From Sanguinoderma infundibulare (Eukaryota; Basidiomycota; Agaricomycetes; Polyporales; Polyporaceae), in assembly GCA_032821775.1 (NCBI GenBank), contig JAVLRN010000004.1, positions 1,426,001-1,490,000 of the forward strand: a stretch of DNA of 64,000 bases. The letters run 5' to 3'. This document shows, one piece after another, positions 33,074-43,709 of the stretch. Both the position numbers and the translations under genes were made by a program. Every line of letters begins with the position of its first letter. The first letter of the stretch is position 1. The notes under the pieces were generated by a model that made no database searches, was not told the origin of the DNA, and saw nothing but the letters and a program-made list of their open reading frames with translations.

Positions 33074-34320
33074 CTAGTCATCGCCCTGGACGGATACCAT
33101 GAGCACGGATCTCTTGACGGGCACGACTGACGAAGACAGTTCCTTACCTCCGTCGATTGAGCTACTTCGTCAACCCGAACGTTCCTCAGGACATCCTCCC
33201 GCGTCCTAAGCCTCGCACGCACCAGTTCAGCCACTAACGCATCTTCCGGGGCACTTGGACCTCTCCGATATCCTCCTGGTGGTACCAGTCGACACAAGAC
33301 CTCGTCCGCCCACAGCACCCCCGACAGCTCCCTCCATTGTCCCGTATAGCCATCTTCTGAGAAGGCACCCAAGGACCTCATCCGCATACCTTCATCGTGC
33401 ATCCAAGGGTGCATTTGAAAGAAATCGCCATCGAAAAAAGCTTCCTGAATGTCACGGAAGTCACGAAGCTTCCGGCCTATATAGACTCGACTGGAATCCT
33501 GGACTCGTCCCCCATCCGTCTTTTCCCAGTACTGCTCCCTGATTAGGTTTTCGTAGAAGTCGTTTGGTGGTCGAGACGGATTGAGTGATAGGTATATGTC
33601 TGTAGATGGTCCCGCGGGCGATGTGAGTCGAAGAGAAAGGGCTCGATAAGAATGAGGTGGGCGTCCAAGCTGGTCCCTCAAAACGCTTTTGACTGGCGCG
33701 TTCGTTTTCACGGCAGCATTCACAAGAAGTCTGGATTGATTGAAGCGCCACATTCAAGCACGATACACGGAACGAAACCAGGAATGTACGCACGTAAAAA
33801 CCACGCCCTTCGCGAACGCTAGCACGGGCAGCCCGCTGCTCAGAGACACGATGGTCCCATCATCGCGCCGCACGATGCCATCCGGCAGAGTCCCCTTCAC
33901 CACGTCCTGCAAGCTGACCATCTCGTTCGCGTACCCCGTCCACCGCAGATCGATCTCCGGCTTCGGGTTCTTCAGCATGTCACATAGCTTTTGCAGTCCA
34001 TAGAACTGCGCATCCGCGAGCAGGCATCGATGCGCGGTGGCGACATCCATGTTCGATGGTACGGCCTGAGGCGAGAGGGGCAGGATCGGGTATCCGCTGA
34101 GGTACTCGACGATGATTGCGAACAGCGTCGGGTTTCTGCTGAGCCGGAGGGTGCGTGAGGTAGACTCTGCGAAACCGGAGAGGAAGCAGGCGGTGAAGTA
34201 GTTCGGGGAATCGAACGTGATGTGGTCGTGGTAGAGCTCGAACGTCTCCCCCCGCACGATAACTGTGTAGACATTGTTGGTTTGCGGAGGGGAATCGGGA
34301 CGGGGTGCTTCAGAGTCCAT
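33074..34320 (-). CDS. KCTD/T1-type BTB protein, paralog B
   Basis: ATG at 34320 (MDSEAPRPDSPPQTN). T1-type BTB domain: NVYTVIVRGETFELYHDHIT, FDSPNYFTACFLSGF, LRLSRNPTLFAIIVEYLSGY. Then CLLADAQFYGLQKLCDML, EIDLRWTGYANEMVSLQDVV and IVRRDDGTIVSLSSGLPVLA. An intron (donor GTGCGT near 33796, acceptor ATCCAG near 33733) joins VVFT to LLVNAAVKTNAPVKSVL. Exon 2: NDFYENLIREQYWEKTDGGR, SGVLWADEVLCRLVPPGGYR and DALVAELVRARLRTREDVLR. A last intron (GTAAGG...TCCAG) would end the protein AQSTEGDD at TAG 33074; without it the frame runs to 33037. Intact; the best-preserved of the three paralogs. Confidence 0.82.
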
Positions 34321-34576
34321 TGCCAGAGCAGAGAGCGGACAAGGGGAAAAGGATGGGACCAGCTCAGGTACACTGAGGCGTGTGTGCTGCGGTAGTACCT
34401 AGTGCGGATCGCGTGCTCAGCGCTCAGCCCTGACACTGAACTTTACTCACGGCTATTGACGGAGCGATGCAAACGCTTTCGACAAAAGGATCCGCGTTGA
34501 CTTCTTCAACGGGATAAGCTCAGTCAACCTCTTCAACCGCGATAAGCCGTGGCATTCTCCTTCTGTTTGCGTGTGG

Positions 34577-34643
34577 CCTGGTCGTGGTAGAGCTCAAACG
34601 TCTCTCTGCGCACGATGACTGTGTAGACATCATCGGTGTCCAT
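34577..34643 (-). pseudogene. Truncated KCTD-type BTB 5' fragment
   Basis: ATG at 34643 opens MDTDDVYTVIVRRETFELYH and DQ, matching the first residues of paralog B's BTB domain, then leaves the family sequence. It lies 250 bp upstream of paralog B and looks like a partial tandem duplicate. Confidence 0.7.
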
Positions 34644-35038
34644 GGGGAGGGAAGAGTCTGAGGGGGACGAAAAGGAGCAGTTCAGTTCCAATACGGTGAT
34701 GTGGCGCGAGTGCTGCATCATAAGCACACGCCCCTAAGCATATAACTCACTCACGACTGCAGTCCTCCAACAAATCAGACGTAATTCAGAGAGCCGTTTC
34801 TGTTAAGGATGCTCGGAGAGCAACTGCGAAACCCTCCTGCAATGATGCCGCGGTTGGATGTCCGTTCATGCCAGGGAAACGATAGTGATTGAGGAAATAC
34901 ACTTTACGAGAACACGTGCCTGAACAGCGGGAACTTCATTCGCCCTTCGTGTGCAGAAAAACCTGAATGCCCAAGGTTAGCAAGCCTTCTTAAGGCGAAA
35001 TAAAATACAAGCAACTCCTGAAAAGAAAAAGCTCACCT

Positions 35039-36165
35039 CTATTTCGTCTTTTGCCCCCAGTCCTTAGCCCGCACCGCAACCAACTCAGGCAACCGGTCCC
35101 ACGTCTCCTGCAAATACTTCCTCTCCCGTTTCTCCAGCGTACGCACGCAATGCACACAAATCTGGCCCCCAACACTGTCGCGACGCTCCACAAACGGCTT
35201 CCAATCCAGTCCGTCGAGGACGTTTCCAGCGGTGAGCTTTCTCGCCTGACGCTCGAGCCCCTTCGCGACCGCCTCGGCCGCTCGTCGACAATCGGGGTTG
35301 AGGGCCTCCCCGGGCTGGGGGTAATTGTGAGACGGGATGCGCTGCGCAAGGGCAGCACTCCGTTGGGCATAGTCTTGCATAAGCGCGCCCTTCGCGTCGA
35401 AACAGAGCGCGAGGTCTTCCGGCTCTAGGGTTTCGAAGGAGCCGTCTCTGCGCTTGAAGCCGGCGAGGAGCTGCGAACCCGGGAGCGCGCTGCACTTCAT
35501 GATCGCGGTGGGCAGGATTCCGTCAGCGCCGGTGAGACGCGCGAGGTTGACGACGCCGATGGCGTGGAAGGGCTCGAACTCGGGAGGGACTGTGGGCGTG
35601 AGGAGCTCGCGGTATGCGTCGAGGTTGCGGGGGAAGTAGTTACGGAGGTAGTCCATGCCGTCTTTGACGACGTGGTCGATCTGGTACTTGTGCCCGAGGC
35701 GTACGCAGGCGGAGATGGTGTCGAACGTGGGATGTATGTGTGAAGAAAACAGTCTTGTGTACCATTCACTGTGAGTACCGAATACACATCGTCGCTTAGG
35801 GGCGGTACGTACTTTGCAGATCCTTCGGCTAGGACAAGTACGCGTAGTAGGTCGAACACGTCCTCGAGCACATCAGGTAATTCCACGAGCGGGGGATGGC
35901 GACAGGGTTCATCCGAGCTCTCTGTTTCGGAATCGGATGGCCCGGGCTGTGGAAGAGCGAGCATGTCGCGGAACACGGGCGAGCGGTCAGCCAAGAAGTT
36001 CATGGGGGCGACCAACTCCCCCCCGCCTGAGCATTGGAGTGCTATGGTTCCGTTCACATATCCATACTCCTCGTCCACTTCTGCTCCCGGTTCCGATGAG
36101 GCGTTTGACGGTGGAGAGTCGACGCGCAGCCGTTTCCGAGGTCGAACTTGAATTTCCGAGGCCAT
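35039..36165 (-). CDS. BTB/POZ family protein (intact, diverged)
   Basis: ATG at 36165 (MASEIQVRPRKRLRVDSP; basic, NLS-like). BTB domain diverged: EYGYVNGTIALQCSGGGELV, APMNFLADRSPVFRDMLALP, LVELPDVLEDVFDLLRVL. An intron (donor GTACGT near 35813, acceptor ACAAG near 35751) joins EGSAK to LFSSHIHPTFDTISACVRLG. Exon 2: HKYQIDHVVKDGMDYLRNYF, FHAIGVVNLARLTGADGILP, GSFETLEPEDLALCFDAKGA, and the CVHC pair with ERKYLQETWDRLPELVAVRA. Unlike the other intact copies it lacks the first Cys of the Cx5C pair (only DPDC-type 'NPDC' remains), so the putative zinc site may be lost. Confidence 0.85.
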
Positions 36166-36665
36166 TAGGTCTGATTTGGCAACGAAAAGGGGTTAGAAAA
36201 GGAAGCAAGCAGGATGTGAGTGTAATTACCGCAAGTCTTCACATCCTAAGGTCGTCGCAGAGACTGCGAGAGGATAGGAGGAGCTGCAGCTGAGTTGACC
36301 TGACCATCGCACAATCACACGCTACCTGCCTTAGGCGCTTGCGATGGGCCACGACGGAAAAACGCCATCAGTCACAACACGTGATAACAAGGTCACAGTT
36401 CTGCCAATATGTATGGGGACTCACTTTCGACTCGCTCGGTCTGTGAATCGTTCGCGGACAACCTATATATTGCAGCTCAACCGGATATCCAATACAGATC
36501 CTGCCACAACATACGTTACTGATTCTACGTGCTTCAGACCATGATCTAGCAAGCCGTCCACTGCTCGCACGACTCTTGCGCACTACCACTTCCCGTTATA
36601 AACAGTACACAGCCGCATCCTTTCATGCATCGCCGGGTTTATACGTCCACATCACCCGAAAAGAG
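36166..36665. other. Intergenic / promoter of BTB gene 35039-36165
   Basis: Contains the shared E-box composite motif (separate entry) and an AT-rich ACCTATATATTG near 36460. No gene recognised. Confidence 0.5.
36369..36384 (-). promoter_or_regulatory. E-box composite motif upstream of BTB gene
   Basis: Minus-strand TCACGTGTTGTGACTG, about 200 bp upstream of the start at 36165. Identical over 16 bases to 42265-42280 and close to 9750-9766. Confidence 0.5.
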
Positions 36666-37844
36666 TCAACGTCGGTATCGCTCTGTACGTCTCCTGCGAG
36701 CAACAAGAAACTCAGACTCACCTTCAAAATCACCAGGTTCCACGTGTAGATTCTCGAGGACGTGCTGGCGCGTGCGCAAATCGGCCTGCACAATCTCTGC
36801 CCAAGCGTCAGCCTCAAATGGGGAGTCGCTCCGTGGTGCGCGGGTGATGACACGAAAGAGGAGCTCATTCGCCCAAAACGTGAACGACATGTGCTCGAGG
36901 GTCAGTCCCCGTTGCGGCAGTGTGTCATACTCTGTCCGCCAGATGCGCGTCCCCAGGTCGTAGCGGGGCGCGCAGTCCAGATCGTGTTTCTCCCCATCGA
37001 TGAGAAGCGCTCCAAATCCTTGGACGACGTTCCCGCCATCCACGGTACGACCCCAGTACGAGGCACGCCGGGCGAACTGCTGACGACATTCCTCCTCCTT
37101 TACCATACAACTCGCAGCATTGAGATTTTTACAGGGAGGGACAGATGGATATCGGGCGATTTGGACGGAAACTCGATCTTGAGCATTACATAGCGCGCAC
37201 TCCGAAGTTCGGTCTTCTCGCTGAGTCAGAGCGTATCAGACGGGTGTATATGAACCTATGCGAATGATCAGTGTCGCACAACATACGACAGAAGGTCACA
37301 GGCATACGTGGCAACAACATTGTGCGCGAACGCCACAGCTGGGAGGCCGTTTTCAAGTTGTGCCACGGAGACCAGCCTGCCGGAGGGGTCTCGGATGACG
37401 CAAGGGGCCTCTGATCATGTCGCGCAGGTCGACGACGTTGTTGGCGTAGCCCATCCATCGAACATAAAAGTTCAGCGAAGGCTTGCGAGTCAGAAGTGCA
37501 CATAGCCCCTGAAGGCCGTAAAATTGCGCGTCGGCCAGGAGACAACGGTGGGCCATCGTGAGGCCCATGAGCGGTGGCGCGGATTCTGCGGAGAGAGGCA
37601 GGATGGGATATCCGCTGAGGTACTTGACGATGAGGGCGAACAGATTGCGATCGAGAGCGAGGGTGCGCTTGGTGGACTCGGTGAGGCCGGACGAGAAGCA
37701 GGTGGAGAAAAAGTTGGGAGAGTCGAAGGTGATCTGGTTGCGGTTGAGTTTGAAGCGCTCTTCCCGCAAAATGACGGTGTATACCCCATCTATGGCATCG
37801 TCTGCTGAACCTACGAAAGAGGATTGACTCGGAGGGGTAGCCAT
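36666..37844 (-). pseudogene. KCTD/T1-type BTB paralog C, frameshifted
   Basis: ATG at 37844 (MATPPSQSSFVGSADDA). BTB: GVYTVILREERFKLNRNQIT, FDSPNFFSTCFSSGL, RNLFALIVKYLSGYPILPLS; then CLLADAQFYGLQGLCALL and YVRWMGYANNVVDLRDMIRG. At about 37400 the frame breaks after MIRGPL; the expected continuation VIRDPSGRLVSVAQLENGLP and AVAFAHNVV is in the next frame. Exon 2: MVKEEECRQQFARRASYWGR, TFWANELLFRVITRAP, DAWAEIVQADLRTRQHVLEN, ending at 36666 (or 36623 if a short 3' intron is used). All other positions look functional, so this may be a recent loss or a sequence error. Confidence 0.7.
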
Positions 37845-38008
37845 GGCGGTCTCAGCATGGCTCAGACAGTGACGGAGTTGAAGAAGGTGATGTGACCTGC
37901 CACGTGGGATCTGTCACACCTATTCCACCATCCGGCCCTTCGAAATCCGTCTGTCTCCTCCGCCACCATCACCGCCAAAGGACCTGCAGCGTTGCTCCCT
38001 CTCGAAGC

Positions 38009-39107
38009 ATGTCCTCAGCCGAGCCCGGGCCATCGCGAAAGCGAACCCGAGTCGACTCTACCAGCATCACCGATGGAGACGGTGTGCAAGCCCCGGAGCC
38101 GGAGATAAAGCGCGACGAGGAGTTCTGGTTCGAAGACGGGACCATCACCCTGATTGCGCGCGACGTCGAGTTTCGCGTATACAAAGGATTCCTATCCAGC
38201 CGTTCACCCGTGTTCCACGACATGTTCTCCTTCCCACAACCAACACCAACACCATCTTCCGCATCTTCCGAGTCCCAGTGTCCAGTTGTTCACCTCGCGG
38301 ACCTGCCAGAGGACGTTCGTGAGCTCCTCCGGCTTCTCATGCCCAACATGGATGCATCCGAGTTAGTACCGCACGTACATTCTCCTTCTGGCAAAATACT
38401 AACCCACTCCCAGGCCGTTCTCTTCGGAGAAGCACCCCACCTACCGAACCATCTCCGCATGCATTCGCCTCGGCCACAAATACCAACTCGATCGCCTCGT
38501 AGATGCGGCGCTCTCATACCTCAGGCGGTACTACCCTAACGATTTCGAAACCTTCAACAGGGGCATCTCCCTCACACATCCTCCGCTATTCAGTTTTGTC
38601 CACGTCATCGGCGTCATTAACCTCGCTCGACTCACCGGCGCAGACGACCTCCTGCCCCTAGCACTTTATCGTGCTTGTTCCCTCAAGGGAATGGACCTCG
38701 TCCAGGGCTTCCAGCGGGACGACCATGGCTCTCGCGAGTCTCTCTCGGACGCTGATCTTGCCCTGTGCTTCCAAGCAAAGGGTTCCCTCACTCAGGAGCA
38801 GGTAGGGCGCATCCTCGAGTTCACCGTGCCGTTTCAGGCGCCTGTCGGCTGCACGTCTCCCCGCTGTGCAGTTTCTCTCTCCCGTTTGAGGGAAAAAGTA
38901 ATCAAGCAGGCTGGCATTTCGGCGGCCCCCCGGCCTCTCAATGGCTGGGTATGTCTTGCTACAGACACGGGCATGTTCTGCCCTAGCTGCCTAGGCTTCC
39001 TCAAGGCGCGCGATATCGCTCAGCGACAGGGCATTTGGAACCGCTTGCCGCAGTTGGTGGGGGTCACCGTGGACAACTGGAAGCATAAGGAAGTCAAGTT
39101 GACGTAA
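38009..39107 (+). CDS. BTB/POZ family protein (intact)
   Basis: ATG at 38009 (MSSAEPGPSRKRTRVDSTS), 164 bp from the divergent KCTD paralog C. BTB: DEEFWFEDGTITLIARDVEF, RVYKGFLSSRSPVFHDMFSF, VVHLADLPEDVRELLRLLMP. An intron (donor GTTAGT at about 38363, acceptor CCCAG at about 38414) precedes exon 2: TISACIRLGHKYQLDRLVDA (ALSYLRRYYP), HVIGVINLARLTGADDLLPL, SLSDADLALCFQAKGSL. The C-terminus has C-TSPR-C and CPSC pairs, then RQGIWNRLPQLVGVTVDNW, ending TAA 39105-39107. Probable cullin-3-type adaptor by fold; the Cys pairs may bind zinc. Copy intact. Confidence 0.88.
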
Positions 39108-39970
39108 GGACGTCCGGCTTCATTTTTAGATAACCGCTGACAAGACTATACATAGGACCTAGCACTGAGCATTAGCCTGACATACTTTCATTCATTTCTG
39201 TAACGTTTAAACCGGATGTCATTGGCAATGAGACTGACATCCCCCCTCCAAACTTGTGCTATAGTGAGCATCGCATTTACTCACTTTCATGGCGTGCATA
39301 CACGTCAGTACCTCTCTGCTTGCATCACATTGGTGAGTGCACGCTGATCCGACTTCCCGCCGTATGGGTTAACAAAGACGCTGATTGCGTCGTCCAGCTC
39401 GATACTGACCTCAAAAGACGTGACGAGGACGCTGGAAGAGATGAGCGATGGTCAGCGAACGACAACCCAATGTCGCACAGCAGTCTGGAAGGCTATGGGC
39501 CGTTCTTGCGTCGGCTTGTGCGGGACCATGGCAACCCTGACGATGACGGTCCGAAGTACTCCCCATGCTGGTCCGCGGCGAAACTCAGATTCAGGTCCGT
39601 GGAGGATTGTGGATGCGCGGAGTGGGAGTGGCTGTTGGGATGGCACGACTACTGTGACATTGATGAGTCTTCGGTTGGATGGCTCGTCCACACCCGTTCG
39701 GTTCATGAGTGCTGAGTGAACGACAGATAATTTGGTACTTGGTGTGTTTGAAGAGACGACCGGCCGCGTGCTGCTTCAATAGCTGTTCGAAAATGTACTC
39801 GATCTGGGATCGCGATCCGGCTACAAATAGTGCGTCATTCTATCCCCCAGCTTCGCGACTATTACACGATATGATGCACAGACTACTGCGCTCGCATTCA
39901 GGTTGTTTGGGCATTGATCGTAGCGGATCGTACGCCAACGATTGTCGTCTGAATCGTATATCCTGCGGCG
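39108..39970. other. Intergenic with one uncharacterised ORF
   Basis: A 153-codon forward frame (39254-39715) has a Cys/Trp-rich end (CGCAEWEWLLGWHDYCDID) but matches no family I recognise and lacks paralogs here. Confidence 0.35.
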
Positions 39971-40332
39971 GCGGCATCAACGACGCACGACGCGCCAGCA
40001 TTGACCACGATAGACGTGGGCATCGGTGTCGGGTCTGGAATCGACATGGCCATCTCGGGTGCGTCGTTCATCCTGGTTTCCCCTAACCTTCACAATCTGC
40101 TGACGTTGATGGACCTGTCGCGCACGGCGTTCAATCGCGTCAAGTTTAACTTTGGACGTACTTACCCTGGAGCCGCCGAGATAAAAAGCGCCTTCCGTAT
40201 GCTAACGAACATCCGTTGCAGTTTTGAGCATCGGGGTACAACTTGGTCACGATTCCCGTCGATGCCGGTGTCGTCTACCCTGCTGGGCATGCCATAGTTG
40301 CGCCGGTACGGGCGTTGTTACCCATCTCGTGA
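39971..40332 (+). pseudogene. Copper-type P-type ATPase C-terminal relic
   Basis: Forward strand shows the hinge of heavy-metal P1B ATPases: GGGIND, then a frame change, then APALTTIDVGIGVGSGIDMA (equivalent to GDGINDxPAL...DVGxAxGxGxDxA), ISGASFILVSPNLHNLLTLM and DLSRTAFNRVKFNF. After an intron ending TTGCAG, YNLVTIPVDAGVVYPAGHAI and VAPVRALLPIS follow, which is transmembrane helix 7 of the family. The break is a 7-bp tandem duplication (ACGACGC at 39980-39986 and 39987-39993). Actuator, phosphorylation (DKTGT) and most membrane domains are absent. A stranded gene fragment, not a working transporter. Confidence 0.75.
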
Positions 40333-40767
40333 GTAAGCCAGGCCACGTACATCGCGGTTGCTCCTCTGTTCTGACCAGGTTGTGGTTGTTTCTCGCAGAT
40401 CCGTATCCATGGTAAGTAGCTCGCTGAGTCGCTCCTGCTCAGACTGGACCGCGAACCGTAGGTCTCGGCGACATCTTCGCAAAAGTGAATCACATATGAT
40501 ATGGTTGGGATGAAGTGAGAGAAGGAGATACATATAGTAGTACATACAAAGCAGCGCGACTATGGCAGAAACGATATATGAGCATGTAGGTATGGTATGT
40601 AGTACACGTCTGTCCATACTCGATCTGAACCCAAGCACTCATACCGGAAGTTCACGGCTCCTTCCCCAGCTTCACTTCGCAATCTTAGCTATCTCAATAC
40701 CGGGCCGCGCTGATTGTCTGAAGTGAGAATGATTGGGGGTGCGGTCTTTGCCGGACTTGGTGGTAGA
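40333..40767. other. Intergenic; no gene recognised
   Basis: A possible donor GTGAGTAAG at 40330 suggests the ATPase relic once had a further exon, but no matching C-terminus is seen. Confidence 0.4.
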
Positions 40768-42194
40768 CTATATGAGCGTAATGGTTTGGAGGCTAAGGTT
40801 ACGAATCCCGTCCGCGTCTAGCCGTATCAATGCAAGACTTTTCTCGAAGCAACCGACCCGTCGATACTCGGCTGGCCCTCCCGTGGGTACCACAACTAGC
40901 ACCTCAATGTACTGCTTCTCCGGGTCGTAGGAGACCAGTAGCAGCCAGACGTCCGTAGTGTCAGGTTCGATCGCATCTGGCCACGCGTCATCGATGATCA
41001 CGACTTCGCTTTCACTCTGGCTGCGAATGTCATCCACCCCGAATAGCGAATGACAGACCGGAGTCGGAAAGACGTCCAGCCCGCTGTCGCCCCATACCGC
41101 CTTCATCAAACGAGCCTCGAGTGTTAGGGACCCTGCCGTAACCGCGCCGAAGGGAAGTTCTTCGGATGCTAGCGTCACCTTGTGGCCCCTGAGGTGGTAC
41201 AGAACCTCGCTCTTCCGGCTAGAGTCAACCAACTCCCTAGTTCCAACCCTGTCCACAGGCACCACCATCTCCACAGGTCCATCGATCGATGCCCACGGCC
41301 ATGAGGGAGCGCAGTACACTCTAGGACGAGCCTGTTGCTCGTCCGCAATCCATAGAAGGTGGTGCGGAAGGTCGTCGAGCCAGGGACCCGCCAAGTACGT
41401 CCCCATCTTCCATCGTGCGCCAAAGCGCGCTGCGACGCCCGCAAGAGCGATGAGCTTGTCCTCAACGTGCGTGACCGTGCGTTTGGTGTAATCTTTTACG
41501 ATGTGGCACCACATTGATTTGTGTATGCCGAGACTCAAGGATAGGGACATGTCGTAGCTTTGGATGAGCCGTGCGAGGTTGACGACGCCGATCGCATACA
41601 TGCCAGAGACCGTCGCCGGTAGTCGGTCTGTCTCGATAAAGGTGCTTTTGGGCGTGCAGCTGGGGTAGAACCGGCGCAGATATATGAGGCCATCCTCGAC
41701 TAGCTTATCAATCTGGTACCTGTGTCCGAGGCGGCTCCAAGCGGACAGAACGTGGAAGGACGGTGAGTCGGACACCGGCGCAAGTGGCCTCAATAAATGC
41801 ATGATTATGTCAGAGTGTGTTATTCGGTGTTTTGGTGGACTTACTCGACCGATTCTCCTTCGATGAAAGCGCGTAGCATGTGCCTGACGTCCTGAGCAGA
41901 ATCTGACAGGTGTATCACAGGGCAGCGTGGCGTCAAGCCCACAGTCGATGTGGATGGCGTTTGCGAGTTTGAGGGCTGAGGGAGGGAAAGGATATCCCGG
42001 AAGACGGACGAGTGCTTCACGAGGGGGCCACGATAGACGCAGAACTCGACCTCGCTAGCGATGAGAAGGATCGTGCCGTCATCGAACCAAAATTCCGCAT
42101 CGCGTGTGGGGGTCTGGAGGCCCTCCTCGGGTTCGTCATCTTGGGGAGACGTGTGGGCGTGCTTCCTCAGTGGAACAGAGTCGGCAGATGGCAT
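40768..42194 (-). CDS. BTB - HET C-terminal region chimeric protein
   Basis: ATG at 42194 (MPSADSVPLRKHAHTSPQDD). Exon 1 is a normal family BTB domain: DAEFWFDDGTILLIASEVEF, CVYRGPLVKHSSVFRDILSL, VIHLSDSAQDVRHMLRAF. A 56-bp intron (GTAAGT ... TTGAG) leads to exon 2, which starts as usual: SPSFHVLSAWSRLGHRYQID, KLVEDGLIYLRRFYP, YAIGVVNLARLIQSYDM. At about 41510-41550 it switches without a break into the C-terminal region of HET-domain proteins: WCHIVKDYTKRTVTHVEDKL (IALAG), GTYLAGPWLDDLPHHLLW, YCAPSWPWASIDGPVEM, and on for ~200 residues to the stop at 40768. The HET domain proper and the BTB family's Cys module are both missing. The reading frame is open through the junction, so a chimeric protein is likely. 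It could tether a BTB ligase adaptor to a HET-type effector or sensor part (inference). Confidence 0.82.
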
Positions 42195-42264
42195 GGTGAC
42201 GGGTGGTGAAAGTGTGTGGTCAAGTCCACGGCAGCGGAAGTTAAACGCCGGTGCGTGACCGCAT

Positions 42265-42280
42265 TCACGTGTTGTGACTG
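42265..42280 (+). promoter_or_regulatory. E-box composite motif in divergent BTB promoter
   Basis: TCACGTGTTGTGACTG in the 176-bp gap between the divergent starts at 42194 (minus) and 42371 (plus). Same 16 bases as 36369-36384 (other strand). Confidence 0.5.
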
Positions 42281-42370
42281 CGTGTCCGACTCTCTGACTG
42301 GCCAACGTCCCATTACTCAGTAACAAGCCGTCATCAACAAAAAGGCAAGTGGCCACTAGGCCAGCGCACG

Positions 42371-43498
42371 ATGGCTTTGACAAGGACCACGATGGAGACC
42401 GGACCATCTGCGCCACTCAAAAAGCGTGCCCGTACATCCAACGCATACGAGGTGCTCTCCAAGGACAACGAGTTCTGGTACGACGATGACACCATCCTTC
42501 TCATTGCAGAGAACGTCGAGTTCCGGGTGTATCGTGGTCCACTCGTGAAGCATTCTCCTTTCTTCCGCGACTTGTTGTTCCTCCCCCAGGGCCCAGGCCA
42601 ACAACACTCGCGCACAGAACCATGTCAAATCCAGGAGTGCCCAGTCATACACCTCACGGACTCACCGCAGGATCTCAGACATCTGCTACGCGTCTTCACA
42701 GCTGGAGACTCGCCCGAGTAAGTTCACATTCTTTCATGAGCGGTGCTTATTCACAAGATCAATACTTCTGTTGCATTTTGTAGGCCTTTCGGAGCCTCGA
42801 CGCCATCCTTTCATGCTCTGTCCGCCTGCATCCGTCTCAGTCACAAGTACCAAATTAACGGGATCCTCGAGGACGGCCTCAGGTATCTCCGGCAGTTCTA
42901 CCCAAGCAGCCTGAGCCGCGACCTCCTCTTTCCCGGAAACGCTGTCAGCACCCGCTACCTCATCGCGAAGAGCCGGCCACCGTCAGTCACAGGCAGACGC
43001 GCGATCGCTGTCGTCAACATCGCGCGCCTCACCGAGCAGTACGACCTCCTTCCCCTCGCACTGCTCGAGTGCTGTAGGCTTGACCGGGACATCGTCGAGG
43101 GTTACACTCACGAGGACGGCTCCATAGAGAATTTGAGTCTCAAGGATCTCGGACGGTGCTTCAAGGCCAAGGCCCAACTCGTTTTGCGAAACGTCGAAGC
43201 TTCCCGCAATATCCTCCGGCGCGAACTCCCAGATGTGATGTGCGAGGGTGGAGGGAGGTGCGAGAGGGTGATGAACTTGCGCCGTCAGATCGACGCCTTC
43301 CTTCGCTTTAGCCAGGTAGATGACATAATGACGGATTCAACCGTGGCCTGGCACATGTCGCCGTCGCTCTGTGATTTCTGTCGAGCCAGCGTCAGCTTAC
43401 ATCTGCGAACCGAACAGCGGAAGTTCTGGAATGAGTTGCCTGCCTTGCTCGATGTCGCCGTCCCGGATGGGTGGCAGATTAGGGATTATCATGGCTGA
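42371..43498 (+). CDS. BTB/POZ family protein (intact)
   Basis: ATG at 42371 (MALTRTTMETGPSAPLKKRA); a second in-frame ATG is 7 codons on. BTB: DNEFWYDDDTILLIAENVEF, RVYRGPLVKHSPFFRDLLFL, VIHLTDSPQDLRHLLRVF. Intron 42719-42782 (GTAAGT ... TTTGTAG). Exon 2: ASTPSFHALSACIRLSHKYQ, INGILEDGLRYLRQFYP, AIAVVNIARLTEQYDLLPLA, LLECCRLDRDIVEGYTHEDG, SLKDLGRCFKAKAQL, then C-EGGGR-C and CDFC and RKFWNELPALLDVAVPDGW. Stop TGA 43496-43498. Its decayed duplicate is at 45017-46014. Intact; likely ligase adaptor by BTB fold. Confidence 0.9.
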
Positions 43499-43709
43499 TG
43501 CTTGTATGCTATATTGTTGTACGCTCACAACGCGGGAGTCTAAACAGCATAGAAAGCCATTTGAAATTCATATGCTATGTATGAACATTTCATATCCTGC
43601 TACGCACGAATCGCGGTCAAATCACAGGTCAAAGATCCAAGATAATCGCACTCACCGCCTATTCAGGAGACTTGAAAGCAACCCAACTCCACCGCCATAT
43701 GACAGCGTC

